Shown here: piece by piece, positions 36,268 through 44,542 of the stretch
Layout: every line of letters starts with the position of its first letter
Numbering within the stretch: the first letter of the stretch is position 1
Origin: Bryobacterales bacterium
GTDB taxonomy: Bacteria > Acidobacteriota > Terriglobia > Bryobacterales > Bryobacteraceae
Direction: 5' to 3'
Assembly: GCA_020854055.1 (NCBI GenBank)
Contig: JADZGD010000078.1
Coordinates: 1 to 50,767 of the forward strand
Length of the DNA stretch: 50,767 bases
Program-made: the position numbers and the translations under genes
The notes under the pieces: model-generated
The model's input: the letters and a program-made list of their open reading frames with translations, nothing else
Databases searched by the model: none
Told to the model about the DNA's origin: nothing

Positions 36268-36288
36268 CCTTAACGTAACCGGACGCGT

Positions 36289-36783
36289 TTACTTCTTTTT
36301 CGCAGCCGGCTTGCTCTTTGCGGGTGCGCTCTTTTTCGCCGCGGAGGTCTTTTTTACCGGCGCAGCCTTGGGAACTGCCGTGAGCGCCTTCAGTGCCGCG
36401 CGGGCAGCCGCATCGTCCACTTCAATCATCAGCGAATACCGGCCGCTTCCCGAAGCCAGTGCCTGGGCCGCGACGACATTGATGCCTGCCGCCGACAGTT
36501 TCGAGAGTGCCGCCGCCATCGCACCCGGTTGATCCGCGCCTTGTGCGAGCACGCCGGCGTGCCTGGTTAATACGAGGCCGGCCTTCTTCGCCGCATTGCG
36601 GAACAACCCGGCATCAGCCGGCAGCATGTCGAGCCGGGCCGACTTACCTTTCAACGGATATCCCCAGAGCGCGGTGAAGTTCACGCCGCCTTCGCGCAGC
36701 GCGTTCAGTATGCGCGCGCCTTCTCCAATCTTGTTCGCGATCACCGCGGAGTAGTACTCCACCCGCTTGATGTCTTCTGGCAT
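36289..36783 (-). CDS. ACT-domain protein with basic C-terminal tail
   Basis: A 164-residue protein. Two ACT-like modules are suggested, about 6-70 (YYSAVIANKIGEGARILNALREGGVNFTALWGY) and 76-135 (VLAQGADQPGAMAAALSKLSAAGINVVAAQAL); ACT domains bind amino acids or similar small ligands. The last ~28 residues are Lys/Ala/Pro-rich (PVKKTSAAKKSAPAKSKP, ending KKK), like a histone H1-type or nucleic-acid-binding tail. A good GGAGAAT ribosome binding site precedes the ATG. Ligand and role unknown. Monocistronic by position. Confidence 0.75.
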   Translation of the reverse strand: MPEDIKRVEYYSAVIANKIGEGARILNALREGGVNFTALWGYPLKGKSARLDMLPADAGLFRNAAKKAGLVLTRHAGVLAQGADQPGAMAAALSKLSAAGINVVAAQALASGSGRYSLMIEVDDAAARAALKALTAVPKAAPVKKTSAAKKSAPAKSKPAAKKK

Positions 36784-36910
36784 TGGATTCTCCTCTCTTC
36801 CAAGCTATCGGCTTTCGCCGCAATCGTCAATACATTTCTGACCGATAATGTTTGAACTGGGTGGCGGAAGAACGGCGATAGAGAGAAGGCTGCCTGATGC
36901 CGGCCACTCA

Positions 36911-38011
36911 CTACGGTTCGATATTCAGTTGCTTGGACAGCGTTGCGAGGATGGAATCGAGTGCCGAGCGCCCGGGCACACCGCCCTGAGCCATCTGCCG
37001 GTTCCCGCCGCCACGACCGCCGGCGGCCGCTACCAGGGATTTTGCCAGTGCTCCGGCATCGATGCCGCTATCGGGCGAAACCGCCAGCAGGAAGGACGGC
37101 GGATCCAGGCACACCTGCAAAAAAACAGCGCCAGGATTGGCGGTGAATGCTTGCGCGAAAGCGCGGGCTTCCTCGTCGATGGCGCCGGTGCGCCGCAGCC
37201 GCGGAGCGGACTGATAGGCTTCCCTGCCCTGGTATCCGGCCAGTTCCACCGCCGCTTTCTGCCGGGCTTTGGCGATGGCTGCAAGACGTTCCGATTGCTC
37301 GGCAAGTTGTTGGCTGGCAGCATCCAGGTTCTGCCTCAGCCGGCGAATCGCCCGCAGTCCGCAGAGAAATTCCACCCGCAGCGTGTGACGGACTTTCTCG
37401 GTGCGCAACAGGGTAATGGGACCGATCTCGGCGGTGCCGCGAACGTGTGTGCCTCCGCAGGCGCTGCGGTCAAGATCCCGGATAGTGACAATACGCAACC
37501 GTCCTTCGCGTTCCACCGCTTTGCGCAAGCCCCCATCCAGGTCGTCCTGGTAACTGACGGCGATGGGGCGGTTCTCATACACCGCGAGATTGACGCGCTC
37601 CTCAATTTCACGCAGGTCGAGAGCCTTGGCTTCGACATCAATGGTTGAGACGTCCGCGCCGAGGTGAAAGCTGACGGTAGCGAAGCCGTAAACTTCGGCC
37701 AGCACGGCCGAGAGCAGGTGCTGGCCTGAGTGTTGCTGCATGTGATCGAAGCGGCGGCGCCAGTCGATCTCGCCGGTCACTTCGGCCGATTCCAGCGGCC
37801 GGTCGAGTAAATGGGCAATGCGATTGCTTTCATCGATCACGTCCAGCACGCGGCTCGCATTGAGCGAACCAGTATCAGCGGGTTGGCCGCCGGAATTGGG
37901 ATAAAACGCAGTGCGGTCGAGATAAACGCGCAGCGGATCCCGACTGTCTACAACGGTGGCGGTAAAACGGGTGGAATAAGAATCGTCGTAGTAAAGCCGT
38001 TCGGTGGCCAT
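36911..38011 (-). CDS. Alanyl-tRNA editing protein (AlaX-like with DHHA1 domain)
   Basis: A 366-residue trans-editing enzyme that should hydrolyse mischarged Ser- or Gly-tRNA-Ala. In the numbering that includes the upstream GTG codon, the zinc site is HSGQH (His95, His99) plus Cys186 and His190 in SACGGTH. The N-terminal beta-barrel part has YLDRTAFYPNSGGQPADTG, as in AlaRS editing domains. A coiled coil (about 225-265) leads to a C-terminal DHHA1 domain with GGRGGGNRQMAQGG, giving the longer AlaX type. ATG 38011 is preferred to GTG 38014. It starts 21 bp after the nuoA stop and is likely co-transcribed with it. Confidence 0.87.
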   Translation of the reverse strand: MATERLYYDDSYSTRFTATVVDSRDPLRVYLDRTAFYPNSGGQPADTGSLNASRVLDVIDESNRIAHLLDRPLESAEVTGEIDWRRRFDHMQQHSGQHLLSAVLAEVYGFATVSFHLGADVSTIDVEAKALDLREIEERVNLAVYENRPIAVSYQDDLDGGLRKAVEREGRLRIVTIRDLDRSACGGTHVRGTAEIGPITLLRTEKVRHTLRVEFLCGLRAIRRLRQNLDAASQQLAEQSERLAAIAKARQKAAVELAGYQGREAYQSAPRLRRTGAIDEEARAFAQAFTANPGAVFLQVCLDPPSFLLAVSPDSGIDAGALAKSLVAAAGGRGGGNRQMAQGGVPGRSALDSILATLSKQLNIEP

Positions 38012-38032
38012 CACGCGGCGCCAAGGTTCAGG

Positions 38033-38389
38033 CTAAACCCACTCGAGAGCGCCCTTCTTGAATGCCCAGATGTAGCCGACGATCAGAATCGCCAGAAAGA
38101 CCGCTACTTCCGTGACGCCGAACCAGCCAAGCTGCTTGTAGCGCACTGCCCAGGGGTACAGGAAAACGGTCTCCACATCGAAAATGACAAACAGGATCGC
38201 GATGATGTAGAAGCGAACCGTATATCGCCCTCGCGAATCCGACGCAGCCTTAATGCCGCATTCATACGCCTCCAGTTTGGTGGCAAAGGGGTTGCCGGGC
38301 CGGATCAGCCTGGCTGCCACGATGGCGACGATAGGAAACAGGATCGCAACTACCATAAACAGGAAAATCGGCAGGTATCCTTCGGGCAT
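38033..38389 (-). CDS. nuoA: NADH-quinone oxidoreductase subunit A
   Basis: A 118-residue membrane subunit of complex I with three predicted helices (about 7-28, 60-82 and 88-110). It contains the signature LEAYECGIKAA with the conserved cysteine on the quinone-site loop, RFYIIAILFVIFDVETVFLYPWA and the C-terminal YIWAFKKGALEW. In most genomes nuoA heads the nuo operon; here the next gene on the strand is an alanyl-tRNA editing protein and no other nuo gene is in the window. A TATGAT -10 lies 8 nt before the ATG, without a ribosome binding site. Confidence 0.94.
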   Translation of the reverse strand: MPEGYLPIFLFMVVAILFPIVAIVAARLIRPGNPFATKLEAYECGIKAASDSRGRYTVRFYIIAILFVIFDVETVFLYPWAVRYKQLGWFGVTEVAVFLAILIVGYIWAFKKGALEWV

Positions 38390-38397
38390 GACAATTA

Positions 38398-38406
38398 ATC
38401 ATATCA
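38398..38406 (-). promoter_or_regulatory. Extended -10 of nuoA
   Basis: On the minus strand TGATATGAT (38406 to 38398) is a good extended -10 located 8 nt before the nuoA ATG, indicating a leaderless transcript. Confidence 0.45.
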
Positions 38407-38458
38407 TGCACAAATGTCCGAAATATGCCATTCGGCGGCTTTGACGGGAGACTTCCAA

Positions 38459-41400
38459 ATGAGCGACTGTAGCGACAGGATGAGCAGACGTAAACGTTTC
38501 ACCCGCAGGGTGTTCCTCTATGGCGCCGGCCTGGCGGCGCGGGCGGCGCGCCTGGAGAAGACGCCGATGGGCGATGGCTGGCTGGAACAGGGATTCCGGA
38601 CGCCGCCCGATGGATCGAAGCCGTGGGTCTTCTGGTGGTGGCTGAACGGCATCGTCACTCGCGAGGGGATTACATGCGACCTGGAGGAGATGAAGCGCCA
38701 GGGCATCAACGGCGTACTGCTGTTTCACGCCGGCGGAGGCGGACGAAATCTGCCGGTGGGACCGCGCTTTCTGAGTGACGAATGGAAGAAACTGTTCCGG
38801 TTTGCGCTGGAGGAAACGGCCCGCCTTGGAATGGAGATGAGCGTCAATCTCTGCGATGGGTGGGATTCGGGCGGCCCCTGGATTACTCCCGAAGAGGCCA
38901 ACAAGAGACTGGTCTATTCAGAAACCCAGATCGACGGGCCAGCGGAGTATAGCGCGAACCTGCCTGCGCCCGAGACGACCGGCGGCTATTACCACGACGT
39001 AGCCGTGCTGGCGTTTCGGGAGCGCGAGCCGAGGCCGGTGCAGCCAGCGGCGGTGACTGTCAGTTCCTCGGTGGAAGGTTATTGCCGGGAGTGGAACTGG
39101 CACCCGCTGGATCTGGTGGATAACGACCCCTACACGTTCTGGCGGGCGAACCCGAAGCTTTCCAACATCCGCGGCAAGCCGCAATGGGTGGAGTGGCGCT
39201 ACCACCAGCCGCTTGCGGCAACGGCCATCCAGCTGGCGGCGGCGCCCGGCGGCGGACCGCGCGCTTGCGAACTTCAGGCCACCGGTAGCGATGCAACATG
39301 GCATACCGTCAGCACTTTTGAGATGCCTTCGGAGGGCGTCTTCCGGAAGGACTTTTCAGAAATTCACACGGACCGTTTCCGCTTGCTGATCCACTCGGCC
39401 TGGCTGCCCGACGTCCGGCTGGCACAGGCCTGGATACTGCGAAATGGCGATCGCGTCGCCGCGCGGCCCGGCATCAAATGGTGGTGGTTCAAGTCGGGTA
39501 ACCGGAGCTTTTGGGATTACCCCAAGCAAGGTCCACGCGCGCTCGATGAGGAGTACGCCGAAGACGGCGCAAGCGATCTGGCGGCGGGCGACGTGGTGGA
39601 TCTTTCCCGGAAGATGAGCGTAAACGGGCGGCTGACCTGGTCCGCACCGGCCGGCCGCTGGACGATACTGCGCTTCGGCTATACGCTACTTGGGCAGGAG
39701 ACCCGGGAATCCAGCACGAATCATAACGGCTGGGAGGCCGATATGTTGGACGCGCGGGGTATCGAAAAGCAGTTCCAGGCCGTGGCGTTGCCGGTGCTGG
39801 AGGTGGCCGGCAGCCTGGCCGGGCGCACGCTGAAAACGTTTCACGTGGATAGCTACGAGTTGGGCGCCGACCGCCGCGGGCAGCAGCCGACGTGGTCGGC
39901 GGCATTTCGTGATGAGTTCCGCACACGGAGGGGTTACGATCTGCTGCCATATCTGCCGGCGCTGGCCCGGAGGATCGTAGACGGGCGGGAGCAGACAAAC
40001 CGCTTTCTGTGGGACATCCGGCGGACAATCGGGGACCTGATGGCGGAGCGCTTCTTTGGGCGATTCGCCGAACTGGCGCACGCGCGCGGCATGGGCATCG
40101 ATTGCAAAACCGGCTACGGCACGTATCCGCATCCGCATATCGACGGCCTGCAGTGCGCGGGCAAGTGCGATGTTACGACGGGCGAGTTCTGGTACGGCAC
40201 TGACATCATGTCGCAGTTCGACCCCTTCTGCAACGTGATTCGGTCCGTCGCGTCGGCGGGCCATGTTTACGGAAAGAAGATAATCCAGGCGGAGGCGTTT
40301 ACTGCCTGGACGCATTTTCGGGAATGGCCGGCAAGCCTCAAGCCGCTGGGTGATGAGGCGTTTACCAACGGACTAACGCGGGTGGTGGTGCACCAGTACA
40401 CGCATCAGCCGAAAATCGGGCCGAAGCCGGGAATCCAGTACTTCGCCGGCACACACCTGGACCGGAACCTGACCTGGTGGCCGCAGGCGGCGGCATTTCT
40501 CGCCTACCTGGGCCGCTGCCAGCACCTGCTGGGCGCGGGACGTTTTCACGCCGACCTGTGCTACTACTACGGCGAAGGCGCTACCAATTTCGTACCCGGC
40601 CGGCCATACATGCGGCCCGCACTGCCGCCGGGATACGACTGCGACTATATGAACGCCGAAATCCTGCTCCACCATTGTTCGGTACGGCGGGGCCGCATTG
40701 TGCTCGACAGCGGCATGGAGTACCGCCTGCTGGTGGTGGCGGATCAGGCTGCGCTTTCGGCCGCGAGCCTGGAGAAACTGCGGCGGCTGATGGAGGCTGG
40801 GGCGACGGTGGCGGGAGATCGTCCCCGCCCGTGGGCGCCCGGGTTGGGTGGCTCTGAGAAACCAGTGAGCGAGCTAATCCATTCGCTGTGGGGCACCCAG
40901 TCAGCAGAGGGCGAAAGAAAGATCGGCGCGGGACGGCTGGTGTGGGGAAAGCCGCTCAGCGCCGTGCTCGATAGCATGCGGATCGGTCCGGACCTCGATG
41001 TTCGAGACGCGGCGGCCCGCGACTCGATCCGGTTCATTCATCGCACAACGCCAAAGGCGGAGATTTACTTCCTCTCCAACCAATCCACCAGGCGGCAGGA
41101 TGCACTCTGCGCGTTTCGCGTTACCGGCCGTCAACCCGAACTCTGGGACGCGGTGTCCGGTGAGATGCGCGAACTGGGCGAGTGGCATGTCGAGAACGGC
41201 CAGCCGATTGTTCCCCTGCGTTTTGAGGATTCACAGAGCTGGTTCGTCGTATTTCGAAAACCGGCGGGAGGGCCGGGCCCACAAAAGAATTTTCCCGAAC
41301 TGGAAGCGGTGGACGAACTGACCGGCCAATGGGAAGTGAGTTTCGATCCCGCCTGGGGTGGACCGCGGCGGGTGGTGTTCGACGAGTTGGTGGATTGGAC

Positions 41401-41782
41401 CGAACGCCCCGAAGAGGGGATTCGTTATTACTCCGGCAAGGCAACCTACGCCAAGGCATTCGACGCTCCCGCGGCAGCCGCGGGTGAAGCGCTCTGGCTG
41501 GACCTGGGCCGGTTGAACCATGTGGCCGAGGTCAGAGTGAACGGTGAGACCCTGGGCGTGGTGTGGTGCGCCCCCTGGCGCGTCCGGCTGGGCAGGGGGC
41601 TGAAGCGCAAAGGCAACCGGTTGGAGATCGACATTGTGAACCTGTGGCCGAACCGGCTGATTGGCGATTCACTACCCACGGCAACGAGACGATATACCGA
41701 GACGAATCTCACCGTCTATAAACCGGATTCGCCCCTGATTGCTTCGGGTCTGTTAGGCCCGGTAAGACTATGCCGCGGCTAA
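38459..41782 (+). CDS. Secreted GH106-type alpha-L-rhamnosidase
   Basis: A 1107-residue exported glycoside hydrolase. A Tat-type signal (SRRKRFTRRVFLYGAGLAA) starts the protein. The catalytic TIM-barrel region shows the GH106 start PPDGSKPWVFWWWLNGIVTR with ITCDLEEMKRQGINGVLLF, then LCDGWDSGGPWITPEEA, FHVDSYELGADRRGQ and KIIQAEAFTAWTHF. A long beta-sandwich C-terminus follows with a sugar-binding-like fold (WLDLGRLNHVAEVRVNGETLG). GH106 enzymes release L-rhamnose from rhamnogalacturonan and similar glycans. ATG 38459 follows GGGAG; 38480 is an alternative. It converges with a GH78 gene, 10 bp apart. Confidence 0.85.
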   Translation: MSDCSDRMSRRKRFTRRVFLYGAGLAARAARLEKTPMGDGWLEQGFRTPPDGSKPWVFWWWLNGIVTREGITCDLEEMKRQGINGVLLFHAGGGGRNLPVGPRFLSDEWKKLFRFALEETARLGMEMSVNLCDGWDSGGPWITPEEANKRLVYSETQIDGPAEYSANLPAPETTGGYYHDVAVLAFREREPRPVQPAAVTVSSSVEGYCREWNWHPLDLVDNDPYTFWRANPKLSNIRGKPQWVEWRYHQPLAATAIQLAAAPGGGPRACELQATGSDATWHTVSTFEMPSEGVFRKDFSEIHTDRFRLLIHSAWLPDVRLAQAWILRNGDRVAARPGIKWWWFKSGNRSFWDYPKQGPRALDEEYAEDGASDLAAGDVVDLSRKMSVNGRLTWSAPAGRWTILRFGYTLLGQETRESSTNHNGWEADMLDARGIEKQFQAVALPVLEVAGSLAGRTLKTFHVDSYELGADRRGQQPTWSAAFRDEFRTRRGYDLLPYLPALARRIVDGREQTNRFLWDIRRTIGDLMAERFFGRFAELAHARGMGIDCKTGYGTYPHPHIDGLQCAGKCDVTTGEFWYGTDIMSQFDPFCNVIRSVASAGHVYGKKIIQAEAFTAWTHFREWPASLKPLGDEAFTNGLTRVVVHQYTHQPKIGPKPGIQYFAGTHLDRNLTWWPQAAAFLAYLGRCQHLLGAGRFHADLCYYYGEGATNFVPGRPYMRPALPPGYDCDYMNAEILLHHCSVRRGRIVLDSGMEYRLLVVADQAALSAASLEKLRRLMEAGATVAGDRPRPWAPGLGGSEKPVSELIHSLWGTQSAEGERKIGAGRLVWGKPLSAVLDSMRIGPDLDVRDAAARDSIRFIHRTTPKAEIYFLSNQSTRRQDALCAFRVTGRQPELWDAVSGEMRELGEWHVENGQPIVPLRFEDSQSWFVVFRKPAGGPGPQKNFPELEAVDELTGQWEVSFDPAWGGPRRVVFDELVDWTERPEEGIRYYSGKATYAKAFDAPAAAAGEALWLDLGRLNHVAEVRVNGETLGVVWCAPWRVRLGRGLKRKGNRLEIDIVNLWPNRLIGDSLPTATRRYTETNLTVYKPDSPLIASGLLGPVRLCRG

Positions 41783-41792
41783 CGCCTGAGCC

Positions 41793-44414
41793 TCACTTGC
41801 CGCGCAGTTGGAATGCGTAATGGCCCGAACCGCAGCGAATGGTGATGGCAGCCGGCGTTTCCGAAGCGCCGTCCACTCCTTGGACTCCTGCCTGGAAGGC
41901 GCCGCCGTGCCAGATCGGGCGGCCGCCTTCGCTCACCTCGATACCGCTCAGGTTGAACTTGGGCAATATCACATCGGCATCGCTGCCCACGGGGATCTCA
42001 ACATCCAGATTGACAGTGTTTGGTGTGCGCCGCCAGGAGGATGCGATAATGCCTCGCGGCGTTTCAACGGAGCCGTTGGCCCACTCCAGGTCTCGAACCA
42101 TTTGCGGCTGGAAGTTGATGTGCTGGTAGCCGGGCGCCTTGACATCGTAGTTGATGCCTGCCAGCGCCTCATATAGCCAGGCGCCCACGCCGCCGAACAT
42201 CGGGTGGTTATGGGAATTCATGGAAGGACCCGTCTTGTTCTGCCAGAGCTCCCACAGCGTGGTAGCGCCGTTCTTGATCATGAATCCCCAACTCGGATAG
42301 CTGGTCCCGACGGCCAGATCGTAGGCCAGGTCCGGGGAGCCGCTGCGAGTGAGCAGCGGCATGGCGTACTTGGTGCCGATGATGCCCGTGTACAGATGAG
42401 TGTTCTTCATGTATACGATGTCGCTTTTGAGGTAACCCATGGCACGCTTTCCGTCCTGCGGAGCCATGTTCAGAAAAAGAGGCAGCACCTGGGAGGTCTG
42501 CGACCCGTTGCCGTAGGCGCCGATTTCCGGGTTGTAGAATTTTTTGTGGAAAGCGGCGCGGATGTCCTGGCCGAGCTTTCCGTATTCGGCCGCTTCGGCG
42601 TTCTTGCCGAGCACCTGGGCGGCTTCGGCGACGATATCCACGCTCCAACAGTAGAAGAAAGTCGAGACCAGGTTGCCCGGGGTGCGCTCCACCGGGACCC
42701 AGTCGCCGTACTTGAAGAAGTTGACGATGTTGCCGTCGGCCTTGGCCTTCAACGAATCGGCCCACTTGCGGATTCCATCGAAGTTTTCCGCCAGCAGGCG
42801 TCGGTCGCCATAGCGCTCGTAGAGATACCAGACAAACAAGGGATAGGCGCTACCCCAGGCCGGGTCCGCGGGGCCGGAAACAAAGCGCTCGTGCGGGACG
42901 GTATCGCTTACCGAGCCGTCGGGGTGAGTCTCCTGATTGTCCCGGATGTTGCGAACGAAGTTGCTGTAGAACGCCGGCATGTCGTAGTTCATCATGGCGC
43001 TCTCCGAGTACAGGTGCGCATCGGCCATCCAGCCCATGCGCTCATCGCGCTGGTTACAATCGGTAGGCACCGATTCCAGATTCGACTGAATGCCCCAGAT
43101 GATGATGCGCTGCAACTGATTCAGAATCGGCTTGGAGCAGGAGAATCCCCCTGTAGGCCGCACGTCGCTGTGGACGCGAAGGCCCACCACGGTATCGAGT
43201 TTCGGCGTTCCCGGATAGCCGGTGAGTTCCACGTAGCGGAAGCCGTGATAGGTGAAGCGGGGCTGATAGGTTTCCTGTTCGCCATCGCCGCGGAGGGTGT
43301 AGTAGTCCGTGGCGCGGGCCGAGCGCAGGTTCTCCACGTTGAGCGTTCCGTCGTCATAGAGCAGTTCAGCATGGCGCAGTCTCACTGTGGCGCCGCGCGG
43401 CCCGCGCACTTTCAAGCGGACGACACCGGAAAAGTTTTGTCCCATGTCGTAGACGAAGACGCCTGGCTTGGGGTTGGTCAGCTTGAACGGCTGGATATCA
43501 CCGGTTACCCGAATGGGCGGCATGGTTTGAGCGCTTAGCACGCCCTCGGGCGCCTGGACCAGCGTTGCCGGCTTCCAGGCGGAGTCGTCATAACTTGCTT
43601 GATCCCAACCTGGAGTTTCACGCCGCGCATCGTAGGACTCGCCGTTATAGAGGCTGTCTTCCACGATAGGACCATCGGTAGCCTTCCAGGTCCCATCGCT
43701 GAGAATCTCTACCTGCCGTCCGCCTTCGAGTTCGATCTTCATTTGGAGAAGTCCAATGCGGTTCTTGAACCAGCCCTGGCCGAGCATCAGGCCGGTGGCG
43801 TTGGAGCCTTTCTTCAGCAGCGGCGTGACATCGTAGACGGCGTATAGGATGCGCTTGCGCCAGGTGGTCCAGCCGGGGTCGAGCATGTGGTCGCCTACCT
43901 TGTGGCCGTTCAGGTAGAGTTCGTAATAACCAAGGCCCGTAACATAGGCACGGGCACGAATGGGTTTGGAGGGCAGTTCGAACTGTTTGCGCAGTTGGTT
44001 ACCTCCGCCGATCCACCTGGCCTTCCAGTCGGAAGGCGACAGCAGACCCGTATCGAAGCTGGCGGCAGCGCTCCAGGGACTGGCGTTACCCTCTTTGTCC
44101 CAGTAACGGACCTTCCAATGGTAGGTGGCGCCGGAGCGCAGTGCAGGCCCCTTGTAAACCACCTGGGTGGACTCCGGCGAGACGATTTTACCGCTATCCC
44201 AGCCGGGCTCCACGGCTATCTGGTAGGCAGTCTGTTTTTCGCCGCGGGCAGTGTGTTCCAGGGTCCAGAAGAAGCGTGGCTGGGCCACGTCGACTCCCAC
44301 GGGGTTTTTCATATATTCACAGCGGAGAGCGGAGGGCGCCAGTGGGCCGCCCACGGCCGAAACCGCCACCGAGAGAATCGCGAGAAGAGTCAAGAAAAGT
44401 TGTTTGGGATACAT
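41793..44414 (-). CDS. Secreted GH78 alpha-L-rhamnosidase
   Basis: An 873-residue secreted enzyme (signal MYPKQLFLTLLAILSVAVSA). Domain order matches bacterial GH78. A fibronectin-like N-terminal domain (about 25-125: LRCEYMKNPVGVDVAQPRFFW) is followed by the Bac_rhamnosid N domain (KARWIGGGNQLRKQFELP, GYYELYLNGHKVGDHMLDPGW) and a beta domain (FVYDMGQNFSGVVRL). The (alpha/alpha)6 barrel has the textbook motif VPTDCNQRDERMGWMADA, and the C-terminal domain ends with PVGSDADVILP. It releases L-rhamnose. ATG 44414 was chosen over the longer frame because GGGAG precedes it by 6 nt and the signal peptide begins there. Divergent from the GH172 gene. Confidence 0.93.
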   Translation of the reverse strand: MYPKQLFLTLLAILSVAVSAVGGPLAPSALRCEYMKNPVGVDVAQPRFFWTLEHTARGEKQTAYQIAVEPGWDSGKIVSPESTQVVYKGPALRSGATYHWKVRYWDKEGNASPWSAAASFDTGLLSPSDWKARWIGGGNQLRKQFELPSKPIRARAYVTGLGYYELYLNGHKVGDHMLDPGWTTWRKRILYAVYDVTPLLKKGSNATGLMLGQGWFKNRIGLLQMKIELEGGRQVEILSDGTWKATDGPIVEDSLYNGESYDARRETPGWDQASYDDSAWKPATLVQAPEGVLSAQTMPPIRVTGDIQPFKLTNPKPGVFVYDMGQNFSGVVRLKVRGPRGATVRLRHAELLYDDGTLNVENLRSARATDYYTLRGDGEQETYQPRFTYHGFRYVELTGYPGTPKLDTVVGLRVHSDVRPTGGFSCSKPILNQLQRIIIWGIQSNLESVPTDCNQRDERMGWMADAHLYSESAMMNYDMPAFYSNFVRNIRDNQETHPDGSVSDTVPHERFVSGPADPAWGSAYPLFVWYLYERYGDRRLLAENFDGIRKWADSLKAKADGNIVNFFKYGDWVPVERTPGNLVSTFFYCWSVDIVAEAAQVLGKNAEAAEYGKLGQDIRAAFHKKFYNPEIGAYGNGSQTSQVLPLFLNMAPQDGKRAMGYLKSDIVYMKNTHLYTGIIGTKYAMPLLTRSGSPDLAYDLAVGTSYPSWGFMIKNGATTLWELWQNKTGPSMNSHNHPMFGGVGAWLYEALAGINYDVKAPGYQHINFQPQMVRDLEWANGSVETPRGIIASSWRRTPNTVNLDVEIPVGSDADVILPKFNLSGIEVSEGGRPIWHGGAFQAGVQGVDGASETPAAITIRCGSGHYAFQLRGK

Positions 44415-44491
44415 GCCGGCTCCCGAGATGGATTCAAGATCAGAATACAGGAAACGCAGGAGTGCCGGTCCGGCCGCCACGGCGGGTGCGC

Positions 44492-44497
44492 TATAAT
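44492..44497 (+). promoter_or_regulatory. -10 TATAAT of the GH172 gene
   Basis: A perfect TATAAT lies 45 nt before the ATG at 44543, in the divergent spacer with the GH78 gene. No -35 match is visible 17 bp upstream, so an activator may be needed. Confidence 0.35.
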
Positions 44498-44542
44498 CCG
44501 CCTGATTACAATCTTTCGAATTTGGTTTTATCAGGAGAACCT

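Noticed and set aside
42204..43538. 444-codon plus-strand frame opposite the GH78 gene
   Set aside because: The GH78 motifs on the minus strand are textbook; the opposite translation shows no domain.
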